Assembly (NCBI RefSeq): GCF_029227915.1
Contig: NC_079875.1
Location: 7,192,001 to 7,256,000, forward strand
Direction: 5' to 3'
Origin: Hydractinia symbiolongicarpus
Lineage: Eukaryota > Cnidaria > Hydrozoa > Anthoathecata > Hydractiniidae
Length of the DNA: 64,000 nt
Shown here: one piece after another, positions 24,660 to 36,900 of the stretch
Position numbering within the stretch: the stretch's first letter is position 1
Layout of the letters: each line of letters starts with the position of its first letter
Notes under the pieces: generated by a model
The model's database searches: none
What the model saw: only the letters and a program-made list of their open reading frames with translations
Told to the model about the DNA's origin: nothing
Made by a program: the position numbers and the translations under genes

Positions 24660-26037
24660 ATTAAGTTACTACCAACCCCTTTCCTGCAAACTCCACCAGG
24701 CTACTTTCCAACTACAAGGTCACACTTGGCTGCAATGCTACTAATCATGACTTTAGACTTTGATGTGTTCACCCTTAGCCCTTTCTCTTCTAGTCCTTTC
24801 TTCCACTTCTCAAACTTTTCAACTAATTCTTCCATTGACTCTGCTGTGAGAACCAAATCATCTGCACACAAGGACAACCTGTTCTGAACTTCATCGACAG
24901 CGCTTCTAAGACTAGAACAAACAACAAAGGACTAAGTGCAGAACCCTGATGTACACCAACATTTACACTAAATTCATCACTAAGTGGATCGTTAATCGTG
25001 ACACGACTTCTAGCATTGCTGTACATAGACTGTACCATTGTAACTAGCCACTCATCCACACCTAATTTTCTCATAGCCCACCAAATAACTTTACGTGGCA
25101 CTCTATCAAAAGCTTTCTCTAAATCTACAAAGGCAAAATAGAGATTCTTTCTCTTTCCTAAATACTTTTCTTGAAGCTGTTTGAGTAAAAATATTGCATC
25201 TGTAGTGCCACACCCTGGAACAAAATCAAATTGCATCTTACCTATATCAATTCTTTCTCTAAGTAACTTATCAATCACTCTTTCAATATCTTTCATTACT
25301 TGATCAACTTACTTCAAACCTCTATAGTTACCTCTTTTTAATGCATCACCCTTGCCCTTGAAACAATTCACTATTACACTTGACTGCCACTCATTCGGAA
25401 TAGCTCCATCCTTTATAATCTGATTAGCATGACTTGTAATAAGCTCAACTACAATATATCCAGATGCTTTTACCATCTCTGCAACAATACCTGATACTCC
25501 TGCAGCCTTGCCAATCTTCAATTTCCTAATAGCCTCCACTACCCATTCTGTCTTGATCTGCATAGCTGGCCCTTTTACAACATCATCATCAGACAAATTA
25601 TCCTCGTCCCAATCAAACTCAGTGTTAAGCAACCTCTGATAATGATTCTTCCAAGCTACCCTTTTCTCCTCCTCTTTGGTAGCCAAAACACCTTCATCAT
25701 TACGTATACACTTCTCACCTACAATATCTTGATTAGTCTTCTTCATTTGCTTTGCTATCTTGAATACCTCATCGCGCTGGTCTTCCCTTCTTAACACATC
25801 TGCGAATTTGTTTCTCCCTGCTTCTGATTTTGCCTTATATACTGCTGTACGAGCGCGACGCTTAGCTTCTAAGTAAATATTTTTACTACCGCCTGACTTC
25901 CACTCTTTCCAAGGTTTCCTCTTTTCCTTTATACACTGGTCAACCTCATTATTCCACCACCAGGTCTGTCTATGTCTAGCTGGTCCTTTCGTCCACCCAA
26001 AGGTATCATCAGAAGCTTCTAGAAGACAATTCTTCAA
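24660..26037 (-). pseudogene. LINE linker and reverse transcriptase fragment, frameshifted in catalytic motif C
   Basis: The linker (26037-25309) includes WWWNNEVDQCIKEKRKPWKEW and GNYRGLK. A frame change then leads into the RT fingers/palm (25296-24823): FVDLEKAFDRVPR holds the motif A aspartate and HQGSALSPLLFVLVLEAL is motif B. Motif C should follow after TGCP, but the frame is lost there. In the next frame the sequence reads CADDLVLTAES (about 24871-24839), so the YADD box is both frameshifted and changed from Tyr to Cys. Further on, a CxxC...WVHKKC finger-like segment continues toward the C-terminal fragment. This copy cannot make an active polymerase. Confidence 0.8.
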
Positions 26038-26077
26038 AGTAGTCCAAGTACTTTCAACATTGTCACCATCACATTGA

Positions 26078-26896
26078 CTATTGTAGGCTAACTGCTACAA
26101 TCCCTTCCTTCAGCTTCCAGACTTTTCGACGGGGCCTGTACTTTCCCTTGGCTTCTTTAACACTCTTCAAGATAATATCACAAATCAGCAACCTATACTG
26201 GGAAACACATTCTTCCCCCGATATAACTTTCACGTCCTTCACCACTTTCTTGTCTGACTTTCTAACCAGGAAGTAATCTATCTGTGTCTTACAACCACCT
26301 GACTCATATGTTATCAGCCTACTCTTACTGAATGATGTGTTGCAAACCACTATGTCCGTTGCCATTCCAAACTCAAGCAATCTCTCCACTTCCTTATTTC
26401 TGCTCCCAAATCCATAGCCTCCATGCACACCTCTATAACCTTCAGATGACTTCCCAACATGACCATTAAAGTCGCCGCCCACCATGACAAGTTCAGTGTC
26501 TCCAAACTTTGATGTGACTGCTATTAACTCATCATAAAACTTATCTTTTTCTTTCTCACTGAGTCCACACTGTGGAGCATAAACTGACAGAAAAGTGACA
26601 ATCTTATTACCTATCAAAAACTTTATCACTATAATACGACTATTAACACGCATAACATCTATTACTTTTTCTACCCACTTCTCTGCAACGAATATGCCAA
26701 CTCCTCCATATCCATCACTATTACCAATCCAAAAAAGCTTATACCTTGTCCTCCTACCTTCCACAAATCTCACTGAAGCTCCTCTCCACCTGACTTCCTG
26801 AACACAACACATATCAACAGATCTACGTTTTAACATTTCAACTACTTCACCTGCTCTACCTCTCAGAGTACCAACATTTACACTAGCCATCCTCAA
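26078..26896 (-). pseudogene. LINE APE-type endonuclease fragment
   Basis: The 272-codon frame starts MRMASVNVGTLRGRAGEVVE and carries the apurinic-endonuclease signature: CCVQEVRWRG (catalytic Glu), GGVGIFVAEKW, VYAPQCGLSEKEK, GGDFNGHVGK (the Asp/Asn pair) and a closing CDIIL where the last catalytic His region should be. This enzyme nicks target DNA for target-primed reverse transcription in RTE and CR1/L2-type LINEs; the LRGRAGEVVEML start is typical of RTE/BovB relatives. The frame is lost just before the linker. It is likely non-functional because the downstream RT is broken. Confidence 0.85.
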
Positions 26897-27270
26897 CCTA
26901 GTGTTATCTACCTTGTGATGTGATAGCTGGGTAACGTCTGACGATGCTCACACCTGACATCTGTCCTACCGTGCGCGACACCTTCACCCTTAGAGTTCCA
27001 GCTCCGTTTACGCAGTTGGTCTGATCAACTATTCTTACGGCCATTAATAAAAAGTTTTGGCATTGTTTTACAGCTGGATGCCCTTCCTAGCGCCAACCGT
27101 TCACAGACCAGACTGGGTGTTTTTTAAAGTGACACCATCACTATGTGGCATTTCATGGGACTTCCACAATCGCCCCTTTAAACTAAGGTATGGTGGAGGA
27201 CGTTCAACTCCTCTCTTGTGTCTTAAGGAGACTCTTCACACAACATCAAAAACTTTTGTTGGTTTTTTCA

Positions 27271-28109
27271 GTTAGTAAATGTTCCAGTACTGTTTTTTTC
27301 TTTCTTTAAATCGTGCGAAAGAATTGCTCTAGTATAATTTCTAAGTGAATTTAAAATACCTTCTTTGTAGTTCTCTTTATTAATCTGAATCTTTCAAACG
27401 GCAGTACTTTGTCGAGTATTAGAAAAGTTTTTAATCTGTCAGCGGTAAAGTACACAAGCATAGGAGCAACTCTTTTTACTACGCCATGACATTGTTGTTA
27501 TTTTTTTCAGTAAAGGCAATCTACATTCTTTTAATTTGCCGACCAGATTGGTCAGCAAAAATGGCATAGGTTTAGCCCTATTTATATTAAACTATTGAAT
27601 GTGAAAATATGCCTTCCTAAATCTAACAATTAGCATGTAAATAATCCTGATAATTTTTACTAACTCAAAGAATTTATAGTGTGGCTGGTATAAAGGCGGT
27701 GATACACTATCCAATTAATCGAATTCGAGATTCGAGAATTAAAGATTGAAGACAGAGTTAAACTTGCTGCTTTTACAGGTATTATTACAACAACTAAAAA
27801 TTTAAGAAAAGTTAGAAATGGAGTGTGTTATTTGTTACTTTTCTGTTAAAAAGCTTCATTCACTGATAAAAATCTCGTTGATTTCTGTTGTATCCTTTTT
27901 TCACGACATGAGGTTTTAAAAGTTCCTCTCATATTTTTTGAATGCACGTTTGATGTAGAGATTTTAAGCATTTTGATTGGCTAAAAACCTTTCGATTAAT
28001 CGAAAAAGTTAAACCGGTGCGACTTTTTAAAAGTCTAAGCATGCCGAAAGCATACAATTTTTACATGATACACGATGCGATTAATCGAATTTGATCGCCT
28101 CAAGAATAT
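27271..28109. other. Gene-free stretch with short palindromic patches
   Basis: AT-rich spacer. There are palindromic stretches such as ATTAATCGAATTCGAGATTC near 27714 and similar CGATTAATCGAA patches near 27990 and 28078. No gene is recognised. Confidence 0.4.
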
Positions 28110-28620
28110 TTTACTTAAGGTAATGCGCTTTGGATCTCGCAGTTGGATTACGATACCATTTCTATGAAAATATCCGAAATACAAAAAATTGGGTTTTTTG
28201 ACATTCTGTTATAACTAACAAATTTTCACAAAAAATATGAAATATGTCGACATTGATATTTTTAGGTTTTATTTTGTGTTATCCACAAAATCAAATCTTT
28301 TAATACTACATAGACGATGAAATTGACACAATCTAAACAAACTAAAATTCAACTCCCCCCTTCTTCCCTACTCTACTGGATTAAGTTCTGAACACAAGAA
28401 AAATGATGTAAGGATCTGGCATAAGTACGTTGGTGTTCCCAATATTACTATAAAGATGACTGAAGTTGCGCATGAAGATTATATACGTATGACATTACCA
28501 GAACCTGGACATTGTGTTACAAATACCTCTGCATATACTAAAAGATTTTGCATTTCGCCTCTTTATTTTTGGAAATGTTTGAGCGTAAAAACTTTTATTT
28601 AAAAGCACAGTTTATTATTA
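28110..28620 (+). repeat. Repeat family R2, copy 1, with coding relic
   Basis: Related to 31025-31760 over its whole length. Shared landmarks are a CGCAGTTGGAT block, AAATATGTNGACATTG, GATAAGTACGTTGGT and TGGAAATGTTTGANCG. Reading through it gives peptide pieces such as IWHKYVGVP and LYFWKCLSVKT that match the second copy at protein level, which suggests an old coding core. The frame is not intact here. Confidence 0.55.
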
Positions 28621-29238
28621 CTAATATTATTATTGAAAGACTATATTCTGGCATATCCATTTCCCAATGTACATAACTCTTCATATAGAAATTCTTTTTT
28701 TAAACAAATAATGGAGATCATTAAATTTAAAAATATATGTATATATCTACATTATGCTTACACTGAAAGAAATTTCTAATATAAATATTAAAACAAAAAG
28801 AAATCGATTCATATTGTTAAAAGAGTGGGAAAAAAGTGGGAAAAAATCGATTGAAAGCAGTGGGCGAGAAAACAAAAAACAACAAAAAATCAGAGGAGAA
28901 AGTGCGCGATTTTGAGTAAGGAAAAGTCAATTAACGCATAACAGCAGAATGATCCATAAAAATTTACTTAAAATTTTTTTAGTAAAAATAATTTTGTCTC
29001 TCTTTTAAATGTTATCAGATTTTTATTCGAGCGAAATTCTTCTTCTTTCTTGTTCAGCTGAAGGAAAGAATCTCGAAGCCCATACAGTGCTTCTTTTAAT
29101 TCGACAACAACGCAACGCTTCGAATGATCAAATTTTTGAATGCCAAGAATCCTGAAGACGTTGCAGTGTTTTTCACTTGAAAAAATCAAAGCTGAGTCTT
29201 TATCAAGACATTGTTAAAAAGACAACGTGAGCTTCAAC

Positions 29239-29478
29239 ATGGCTACTGCAAAAAAAGACGATTCTGCTATTTCTCACAAAGGAGAAACTCTTATTAGTTA
29301 TACAGCTGAATTCAAAATGAAGGCGATTCCACAAGAACAGCTAGAATTCATGAATGTGACAGAAAAGAATCCGTTTGTTCCTGACGAGAACAACATAATG
29401 CAAGCGGCTTCAGTGGAGTTACTCGTCGATGAGAATGAAAAAGGTGACAAGGATGATTGTGATGTCTATATTTTGTAA
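29239..29478 (+). CDS. Small intact ORF with poly(A) signal, 79 residues
   Basis: ATG in a strong context (cttcaacATGGCT) starts MATAKKDDSAISHKGETLIS and the frame ends CDVYIL. The peptide is acidic at the C-terminus, hydrophilic and without membrane segments or zinc motifs. An AATAAA lies 31 bases after the stop. Composition is unlike its non-coding flanks, so it may be a real single-exon gene, the last exon of a gene, or a retrocopy. I do not recognise the family. The NPF tripeptide at the centre (TEKNPFVPD) is a known EH-domain ligand motif, but nothing else supports that role. Confidence 0.4.
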   Translation: MATAKKDDSAISHKGETLISYTAEFKMKAIPQEQLEFMNVTEKNPFVPDENNIMQAASVELLVDENEKGDKDDCDVYIL

Positions 29479-29508
29479 TTCGTTATTATTCGTTATTATT
29501 GCTTAAAG

Positions 29509-29514
29509 AATAAA
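29509..29514 (+). terminator. AATAAA downstream of the 79-residue ORF
   Basis: Poly(A) signal 31 bases after the stop codon at 29478. Confidence 0.4.
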
Positions 29515-29587
29515 ACCCACGTTCAAATTATTTGTCTTATATTTTTTTTTGGTGATCGAAAAAATATTTACCGCAAGTGAAAATAAT

Positions 29588-29690
29588 TTAATAAGCGCCC
29601 CCTCGAATAAGCGCCGCCCTCGATTAAGCGCCGCCCCCAAGGTCAAAAAATTAAATATTTCCGCCGGGGCGCTTAATCGACTCTTTACAG
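29588..29690. repeat. AAGCGCC short-repeat, foldback-like
   Basis: Three near-direct copies of a TAAGCGCC-containing unit (about 29592, 29608 and 29625) are followed by an inverted GGCGCTTAATCGA near 29668. The block is much richer in G+C than its surroundings. This layout can form a hairpin and resembles a miniature inverted-repeat element; no TSD was defined. Confidence 0.5.
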
Positions 29691-30270
29691 TAAAATCGTT
29701 ATTAAGCAACACCCAATAACAGAATTAAAATGATAGAAATTAACTTGTTCATTCTATCTATATAGCGCCCTTTTTTTAAAGCGGAACACTTTTTGGATAA
29801 AACAGTTTTTATTTAAATTATCTTCTTTTCAACAAGCAGCACAGCGAAAAATAAATGAAAAACACTTGAAGGCTAAAAGGGTACGGAATTTCAGCTTTTT
29901 GGCATCGCTCCACATGGAATAAAATTGAATGTCAAAATACAAACAAGAAAACGTTCAAACGAATTAACTATCGCGCCGGAAGACCGTCCAGTTTTTGTAA
30001 TTCTGATTAATTGATTTGTGGCGAGTTGCTGCAACAATCCTGGTAACATTACCATTAAGCAACGTCTAATAGCAAAATTTAAAGCATCAGAAGTTAGTTT
30101 ATTCCTACTATCTATATATAGCATATTTGTTTTAAAACGGAACATTTTTCAGATGTAAAAGAATTACATCTTAACCTAATCACGGCACAATCTAAAAAAA
30201 TATTTGATCTTTTTTCTTACGGCGAAACTTATCTTCTATTTTTTGTGAATACATGTTTTAGCACATAAAG
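29691..30270. repeat. Interspersed repeat family R1, further copies
   Basis: Collinear with 22331-23280: two units share the CCAATAACAGAA block, GTAATTCTGATTAATTGATT (about 29997), a TCTATATATAGC stretch and CATCTTAACCTAATCAC near 30166. Many substitutions separate the copies. Confidence 0.6.
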
Positions 30271-30309
30271 ATATAATAAATTAACATGATTATGACTTCA
30301 AAACAATTG

Positions 30310-30378
30310 TTGTGTCCTCAAGAGGTAATTTTCTTCACCTTGTTTAGGTGAAGAAAATTACCTCTTGAGGACACAACG
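30310..30378. repeat. Hairpin with ~31-bp near-perfect arms
   Basis: GTTGTGTCCTCAAGAGGTAA and onward is followed after a 7-base loop by its reverse complement through TCTTGAGGACACAAC. Stem identity is almost complete, so the snapback is recent or maintained. It lies directly beside the R1 repeat. Confidence 0.85.
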
Positions 30379-30708
30379 ACTGCTTTAATATATAATGCTT
30401 AGTTAAACTGCCATAGCAGACTAACTTTATCACACTATGCATTCCTTATAACCAGCCTTAAAAAGAGTATTCTGAATTGAAAGATAAAGATTTGAATTTC
30501 ATTTTTTATTTTATAGTATTGTAATTTCACCGTCGCGTGTACGCTTAAAAAGAAGAGAATGTACTTAACAGAATGGAGAGAAGTAAGATTTATAAAGTTT
30601 TATTGAACCTGTATTGTGCTTTTTATATAATAATGGCCACATTTTGTCTGCTTTTCAACAAGGAAAACGTTGTGCAACGGAAACACGAAATGCGATTCAT
30701 TAAAGACA

Positions 30709-30745
30709 GACGACCCCGTGGATTTTCCCAAGAGTAACCGACTAG
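30709..30745 (+). mobile_element. Isolated Helitron-like 3' end
   Basis: CCCCGTGGATTTTCCCAAGAGTAACCGACTAG followed by T. The hairpin is decayed compared with 20984-21015, but spacing and the CTAG|T end are kept. The matching 5' end was not found. Confidence 0.45.
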
Positions 30746-31024
30746 TTTGCTAATACTGTGGTAAAAGAAAGCCTTTACTACTGGGATGGCATTATAACCA
30801 TCAACCCGACAGACTAACGATAGATACTAATGAAGAAAGATAACTCGTGTGAGGCTTTATCAGTTTGAATTAACAAGCCTAAAGACAAAGGTTTTCTTAA
30901 AGATAATGAATGATTTGTACATTTGCGTGTTGTCAGACGTACAAAAAGTGGGCCAAGTTTGATTCAATATGGACAAGCCTGTCAAATGTTACGGAGGAAG
31001 GGGGCAAAATCCGTACATTTTGGT

Positions 31025-31785
31025 TCAGTTAATGCCTTTCGAATCACGCAGTTGGATGAAGATACCATTTTAATGTAAATATCCAAAGTACATAAAATTA
31101 AAAATTTAAAAACTTAACGAAAACATAAAATATGTTGACATTGTTGTATTCGGGTTTGATTTTATGTTAAAACCACAGTTGCTTATTGCTAAACATAAAC
31201 AATATGGAAGCTGAAATTAACACCTAAAACTCCACACCCTCTCCCTTTTCTGAGTTAAGTGCTGAAGACGAGAAAAATGTTGTAGATATCTGGGATAAGT
31301 ACGTTGGTTTTCCCATTATTACTAGAGAGCAATGTTGAATAACATCCAAGTTGTGTTGTGCTGAATGATGTACCACTTTATAAGTACATTATAAGTTAAG
31401 GGATGGCCTGTAAAACCACTGATTTACATTTTAAGCATCTTTTATAATTTTTTTTGGCTAATATAACTAACCTCATTACTGATATTAGCATCTTTCAGAT
31501 ATCTGCCTACTGTGGGAAGTAGTTTTACAACACTTTCACGTGATAACCTTTAACATGAAACTCTCTGAGTTTTTAAAACCTGAGCCCTGTGTTACAGATA
31601 CCTTTCCAGATGCAGAGAGATTCTACACTTGGCCTCCTAATTTGTGGAAATGTTTGAACGCAAAAACTTGTTTTTTAAACACGCAGTTAAAACACTCATT
31701 TTATCAAACAGTCACCCTCTATTATGTAGTGCAAAAAGTACATAAGGAGTTTCAAAATGTCACCGCACGCGAAGTGTTAAGATGA
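31025..31785 (+). repeat. Repeat family R2, copy 2, with 81-codon open frame
   Basis: Second copy of the family at 28110-28620. It retains an open frame at 31540-31785 (MKLSEFLKPEPCVTDTFPDA, then WPPNLWKCLNAKTC) preceded by exon-like pieces KNVVDIWDKYVGFPIIT near 31270-31320. Protein-level similarity between the copies suggests a decayed gene family or transposon-encoded product. I cannot name it. Confidence 0.45.
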
Positions 31786-33780
31786 TTTTATTAAACAAAG
31801 CCATAATATTGCTTTCCGTAAACAAATTGTTAAACAAAATTAAATGCAGCATAGCTACATTGACGTCTCTTATTATCTTAAGCTTTTAATAACTAAATAC
31901 TTTTTAATGGTATGTAACTTTATAAATTAATTTGCGCTTTCTCCTCATGTCACTTATTTCTATTTTTGTCATAAATGCTATGATTTGAAGCATTAATCAA
32001 TAGTTCTTTAGTAAATCGAAACATACTGAATATCAATTTACAATACTTTAGCTGTATCATACCGTTGGTCCTATGATGATAATGTTATGTAAAGTAGTCG
32101 GCGGCCCGTAGATGAATTCATGCGTTCACCCGTCCTTTATTTACCGCATTTACACAGACAGGCATACGCATGAGGTTTTAGCATACTGTATCAACACAAG
32201 AGACTTAACAAAAAAATATGAAGAGACAAAAAAAATCGGAAAAAAGAAACATGTTTGATAAAAACTTACTGTACTTCAGATATTTTGATTCCGCCCTTTT
32301 AGTCCTTGTTTTTGTAACGCGTTTCCTGGAATAATATAACTTTCAATGTCATTTAAGAACATCGACTTTTGGTCTTTAATCTAATTTTTTTATTTTTATA
32401 AATTCTAGTATTCACACTTTTAAGAAATCATAGGATTTCAATGGCTAACAAATAAAATACCTAATAACGTGTACTACAGCAGCTAGCAGTACGACGAAAC
32501 TGCACACCGACAAATTCTGTTCTCGCAACAATTTTTTTTCTATAACAAATTAGCATAAGTGATGTATACTTGATCTTGTGGTTTGATTCTTATTACCACA
32601 TAAGAATTTTATTTACGTCATAGACGTTACTGAATACAAATTACAAAATCATCCCAATACTAATTTGTTTCGATTGGAACGTTTAATGTAGCTTCTACAT
32701 CCGCTCGTAAAAAAACTAATCACTTTTGGATTTCTAAACAATTAAAGTACAATATTCTTCCGCTTGAATTGCATTTGTTGCATCTTCAATTCAGATCTTA
32801 AGACCCTTTTGTAAACCCGTATCTCGTCTTTCGTGTGCGAAATCCAGGGAGTACTTTTAAGCAAAAACCCATTCCCTACTCCAAACCCGTTCAGCAAACA
32901 TAAATTGGCGTTAAAATCAATCAGTCAAGTGCAATATATATTATATTCAGCAAACAGTTATAAACCCCGGGTGTCGTTTATGTTGTCCAGTAAACCATTT
33001 TCAAATTATTTAGACAGCCTCGTCGAAAACGTTCTGTCGAAAGTGTCGTTAAACGCTATATTTCCTTATGGCCATTTCCGTTCTTAAATTTTTAATTCTT
33101 TTATATTGTAAAGGCAATTTTAAAAAATAAAAATGCTGGTTGACTCATTTTGTTACGATGGACGGTTATCATTTCTGCTGAAGTTGTGTAAACACTTCAT
33201 CAAAAGTGTAGATACATTTTCAAATATTAGCTGACTAATTTGAAAAACAGCAGCTGAAATTGTTGATGGCGCATCATGATAATTTGCAATACTATATTTA
33301 ATACTACAAAAATAGTTTTCTTTAAAAAAGATTTGGTTATTCGAACGTTCTGTATGATACACTGCGGAATATTTAAAGCATGGTGACATCAATGATAGAA
33401 ATAATGTAAAGAAAAATTCCCTACTCAATCCTATCTGAAACGGAAAAACAGAACACTAAAAAATACCATTATTAAAAAATCCGAAACCTGTAAAAAAAAT
33501 TTCTCAGGTAGGAGAGATAAGTTTTTCTCCATTGCTGAGTTTAACTAAAATTAAGTCAAAGTTTCTGTCACATGATTTTCTGCAAACTTGCTGAAAGTTT
33601 GTCAGCATGACAATTTTAATTAGGTGGTAAAGAATTTGCAAAAGAGATTTAGATAAGCAAATCTTTGCACATACTTCAACTTTTGGAACACGTCCAAAAT
33701 AATAATAAAAAAACAAACTATAATCAATTAGACTTTTCTTTAACCGAAACCACAAGTAATTAAAAAATGTCAGCCGTTTT
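31786..33780. other. Gene-free stretch upstream of the AbfB gene
   Basis: AT-rich intergenic DNA. Short open frames on both strands show no motif or splice structure that I can support. Confidence 0.5.
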
Positions 33781-33781
33781 G

Positions 33782-33787
33782 TATAAA
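33782..33787 (+). promoter_or_regulatory. TATA box of the AbfB gene
   Basis: TATAAA in the context TTTTGTATAAATACAGG, 208 bases before the start codon. A non-coding leader exon ending AAG|GTATGT at 33862, with an acceptor TTATAG at 33977, would place transcription start about 30 bases after the TATA box. The spacing fits a standard core promoter. Confidence 0.5.
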
Positions 33788-33989
33788 TACAGGTAACGCA
33801 TCCAAGCCAAGTAAGCAGCTCAATTTTTCATTGCTGAGTAAAGGTGAGAAGAATTTACTAAGGTATGTGTTACTTCTGTTATGGCAAATTGATTCAGTAC
33901 TGGTGAAAAATTTTCACCTTGAAATAGTTAGATACCTTTCTTGAATTTAGAGCTTAGCTAAACACTTTTTGTTATAGAAAAGGTGAAAA

Positions 33990-36900
33990 ATGATCCAGTT
34001 TCTTTTATTTACTGTCATGACGGCAGGTGTTTTGTGTAAGTATCATTTCTTTTTTCAATTCCATTTATCTCGGCCTACTTATTAACCTTGTTACAATTTC
34101 TAAACAGTATGCAAAATTACAAACCAAATCCTTAGACTAGTGTTGTGTTAAGAGTTATATTTAAAACACATGTGATAGTATGCCTGCCCATTTGCTCTGT
34201 ATGATTGCTTTGTATTATTCTGTACCCGTAGAAGAAACTGTCTACCAATTATTTTATAATTTATCATCCGTAATGTTGCAATGGAGCCTTTTGGTTTCAC
34301 TTTTATACGTGATCAATTTTATGTTCGTTTTCGCTACTCAAAGAATTACATGATCAAGAATTACTGTTTTCAAAATTAATACTGCAGCTGATTGCTTGAA
34401 TGTATTCTGAAATGATTAAGGCGTAACTTTGTGAATATTTACGAACGTACTCTTTTATTCTTAAAAACACAGTTTAATTGAAAAAGTCAGTGAACAAGGA
34501 CCAGTTGTGTTTTTTGTCACATTATGATTGGCAAATGTACACATAATAATATGCTATGTTATCAATTTCTTAACGTGAAACGAGTGTAATTTTTACTTTT
34601 TTTTCAAAGCGCAGTAGAGTAGAAGCCGGTGTTCTGTACTGTTTAGAATGTTTAGCCTACGTGTGACTTCTGAGAACAGTTTAACACATTTAATTCGATT
34701 TTTGGTAATATATACCATGCAATGTGTCCATTTATTAACTTCAGGTAAAAAAATATTCTGCTCCGCTTCATTGCTTTCGCCCATTAACACGGGTTTAAAA
34801 ATCTTGATATCGAAGGGATGGGAATACAATAAGAACTTGAGATGGAATACTCAGCTACATATCACCTGTTTTGATGTGTTTGCTGAATTTATTCTTTTTT
34901 TGTGTTATACATTTTTTTCCGTTAACTTACATACAAATTTCGTTAGTGGGTATTTGAGAAAATTTTAACCACTTGTATATATCATTAATAGCTATATTTT
35001 GAGCCTGCCCGAATTTATAGCCGTGCTACGGATACACGGAATGCGATATATAAAGAACGGGTGAACTGTTGTATTTTTTACGGGCTACCGAATACATTTA
35101 ATTGATTTACTCAACAAATACTTTTTCTGATTGTTGTTAATAGTACCTTGGAGTATAAGTGTTTCTAAGATCCATAAAAACAAAACTGTTTTAAGACTGT
35201 TTCAATGTAAATTATATCTCTGTGTTGTGAATCATCAAACTTAATGTTCATATTTAGCTGTATCTAATTTTGGTCCACAGGAGCTTATATCAAAGAACTA
35301 TCCGAGTTTTCGAATTGGCGAAAGACATGGAAAGCAAGTTTACATTATTAATTCTGGAAAACCAAGTTATAAAATTGTTTCAGGTAAATGCTATAACAAG
35401 TTTCCTCCATATCGAAAATTAGGATATAGTAAAAGACGTTGCAGATGACTTTAATGAAATGAATCCTCAAACAGGCAAAACTCAAATTAATCAATTAGTG
35501 TATTTTGCGTTATAAGCACTTTTAATTCAATTGATCTACTAAATAGAAAAGTATATTTTCATTTCTTTTAAAAAGGATTGAATGGAAAGCCTGGAACTAT
35601 CAGTTTCCAATCAGTAACTAATCCACATGCTTATTTACGACATCGTGGGTTTCTTGCATTCGTAGACAGGAACGATAACAGTCAACTTTTTAGAGACGAT
35701 GCTTCATTTATAATCATCATGAACAAATTCTTCAATGGTTATGCAGTGTTTAAATCCTCCAACTATCCACACCGCTACTTACGTCATCAAGGATATCGCT
35801 TGAAACTGCATCGATATGACGGGTCACATCTGTTTAAGCTGGATGCTAGTTTTAAAGTACTAGCGGTTGTACAGCCTATTATGCGTAAGTTTTATGTTGC
35901 TGCAACTGGAATGAGATAAAGATATAGAAAATGGCGGAGTAGTTTTAAAAACTTGTCTCCTTACTGATAACCTCATTTGTAGCTACCTTTAAGGCGCAGT
36001 ATTGTTAGTTTTGAAGTTAAGGGATGTTTGAAAAAAACTGGCTACTTTTCTCGAGAGTGCAATGTGTTAAAACTAGTGGCTTTATTGGGGGGGAGGGGAG
36101 GAGATGGAGATTATAGTTTCTTTATTTGTTACAAAATTTTACACTATAAATATTTTTTGGAACATTTGTTGGTAAATGTTTCATGTGATCATTATTTTAA
36201 TATTTGGAATGATATTCTGACTATTACGCCATTAAGCTAACTTGGTGCAAAAAAAAAAAACCAAATTAATTTCAGATAAAAAGGCTTGAAAAATTTTGAA
36301 TGTATTTTTCAAATCCTTCATTGGTTTTCCAGATGTTAAATTTAAAAGGCTCACTTATTATGTATGACATCAGATCTAGCTCTGTGCCTGGTTTTACATT
36401 TAGCAATTTTTAGCTTAGGGTTAAAAACGTGTTTTGGCCATTCACTTTAGCGTTTTAAACATTTTACATAAAATTGAATATTTAATTACTATAATTAGAC
36501 TCAACAACAACAATTACATGATTTAGTGCTATCTGAAGACATAATAGTTTCGCATCAATATCGAAAATTTAAAGACATATACCCCGAGAACATAACCTTG
36601 ATCCCAGGACCTGTTGTCTCTTTTTGCGTATCGCACAAAAAGCCCTGAGAACTAGATTGCCCGAGAACCAATAAAGATCTTTCAAAAAGTAAAATGATTC
36701 CTAGCTAAAAATTGGATTTAAATGCCTTAGATTTAAAAATAATATTTATTAAAATTAGTTAGGTATTTTTTGCAATTATAGCTAAGAAAAGTTTTCAATA
36801 TGATAATGTAAAAAAAAAAAAAAAACACTCATGTTGGAGGGTTCACATCGTAACAAAGAACATTAATTAAAATTAAGATAAAACAACGTTTTTAAGAAAT

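Larger units (their letters stand above)
23871..27270 (-). mobile_element. Decayed RTE/BovB-like LINE
   Basis: Minus-strand non-LTR retrotransposon. In order from its 5' side: APE endonuclease (26896-26078), linker (26037-25309), reverse transcriptase (25296 to about 24700), a Cys/His finger-like segment and a C-terminal domain (24526-23897). It ends in a run of ATG/CAT trinucleotides at 23872-23889, as is usual for RTE-clade 3' tails. Several frameshifts break it into pieces, so it is a dead copy. The 5' edge near 27270 is approximate. Confidence 0.85.

Noticed and set aside
34648-34968. 106-codon frame in intron 1 of the AbfB gene
   Set aside because: Not phase-compatible with the exons, low-complexity composition, overlapped by an equally long antisense frame.
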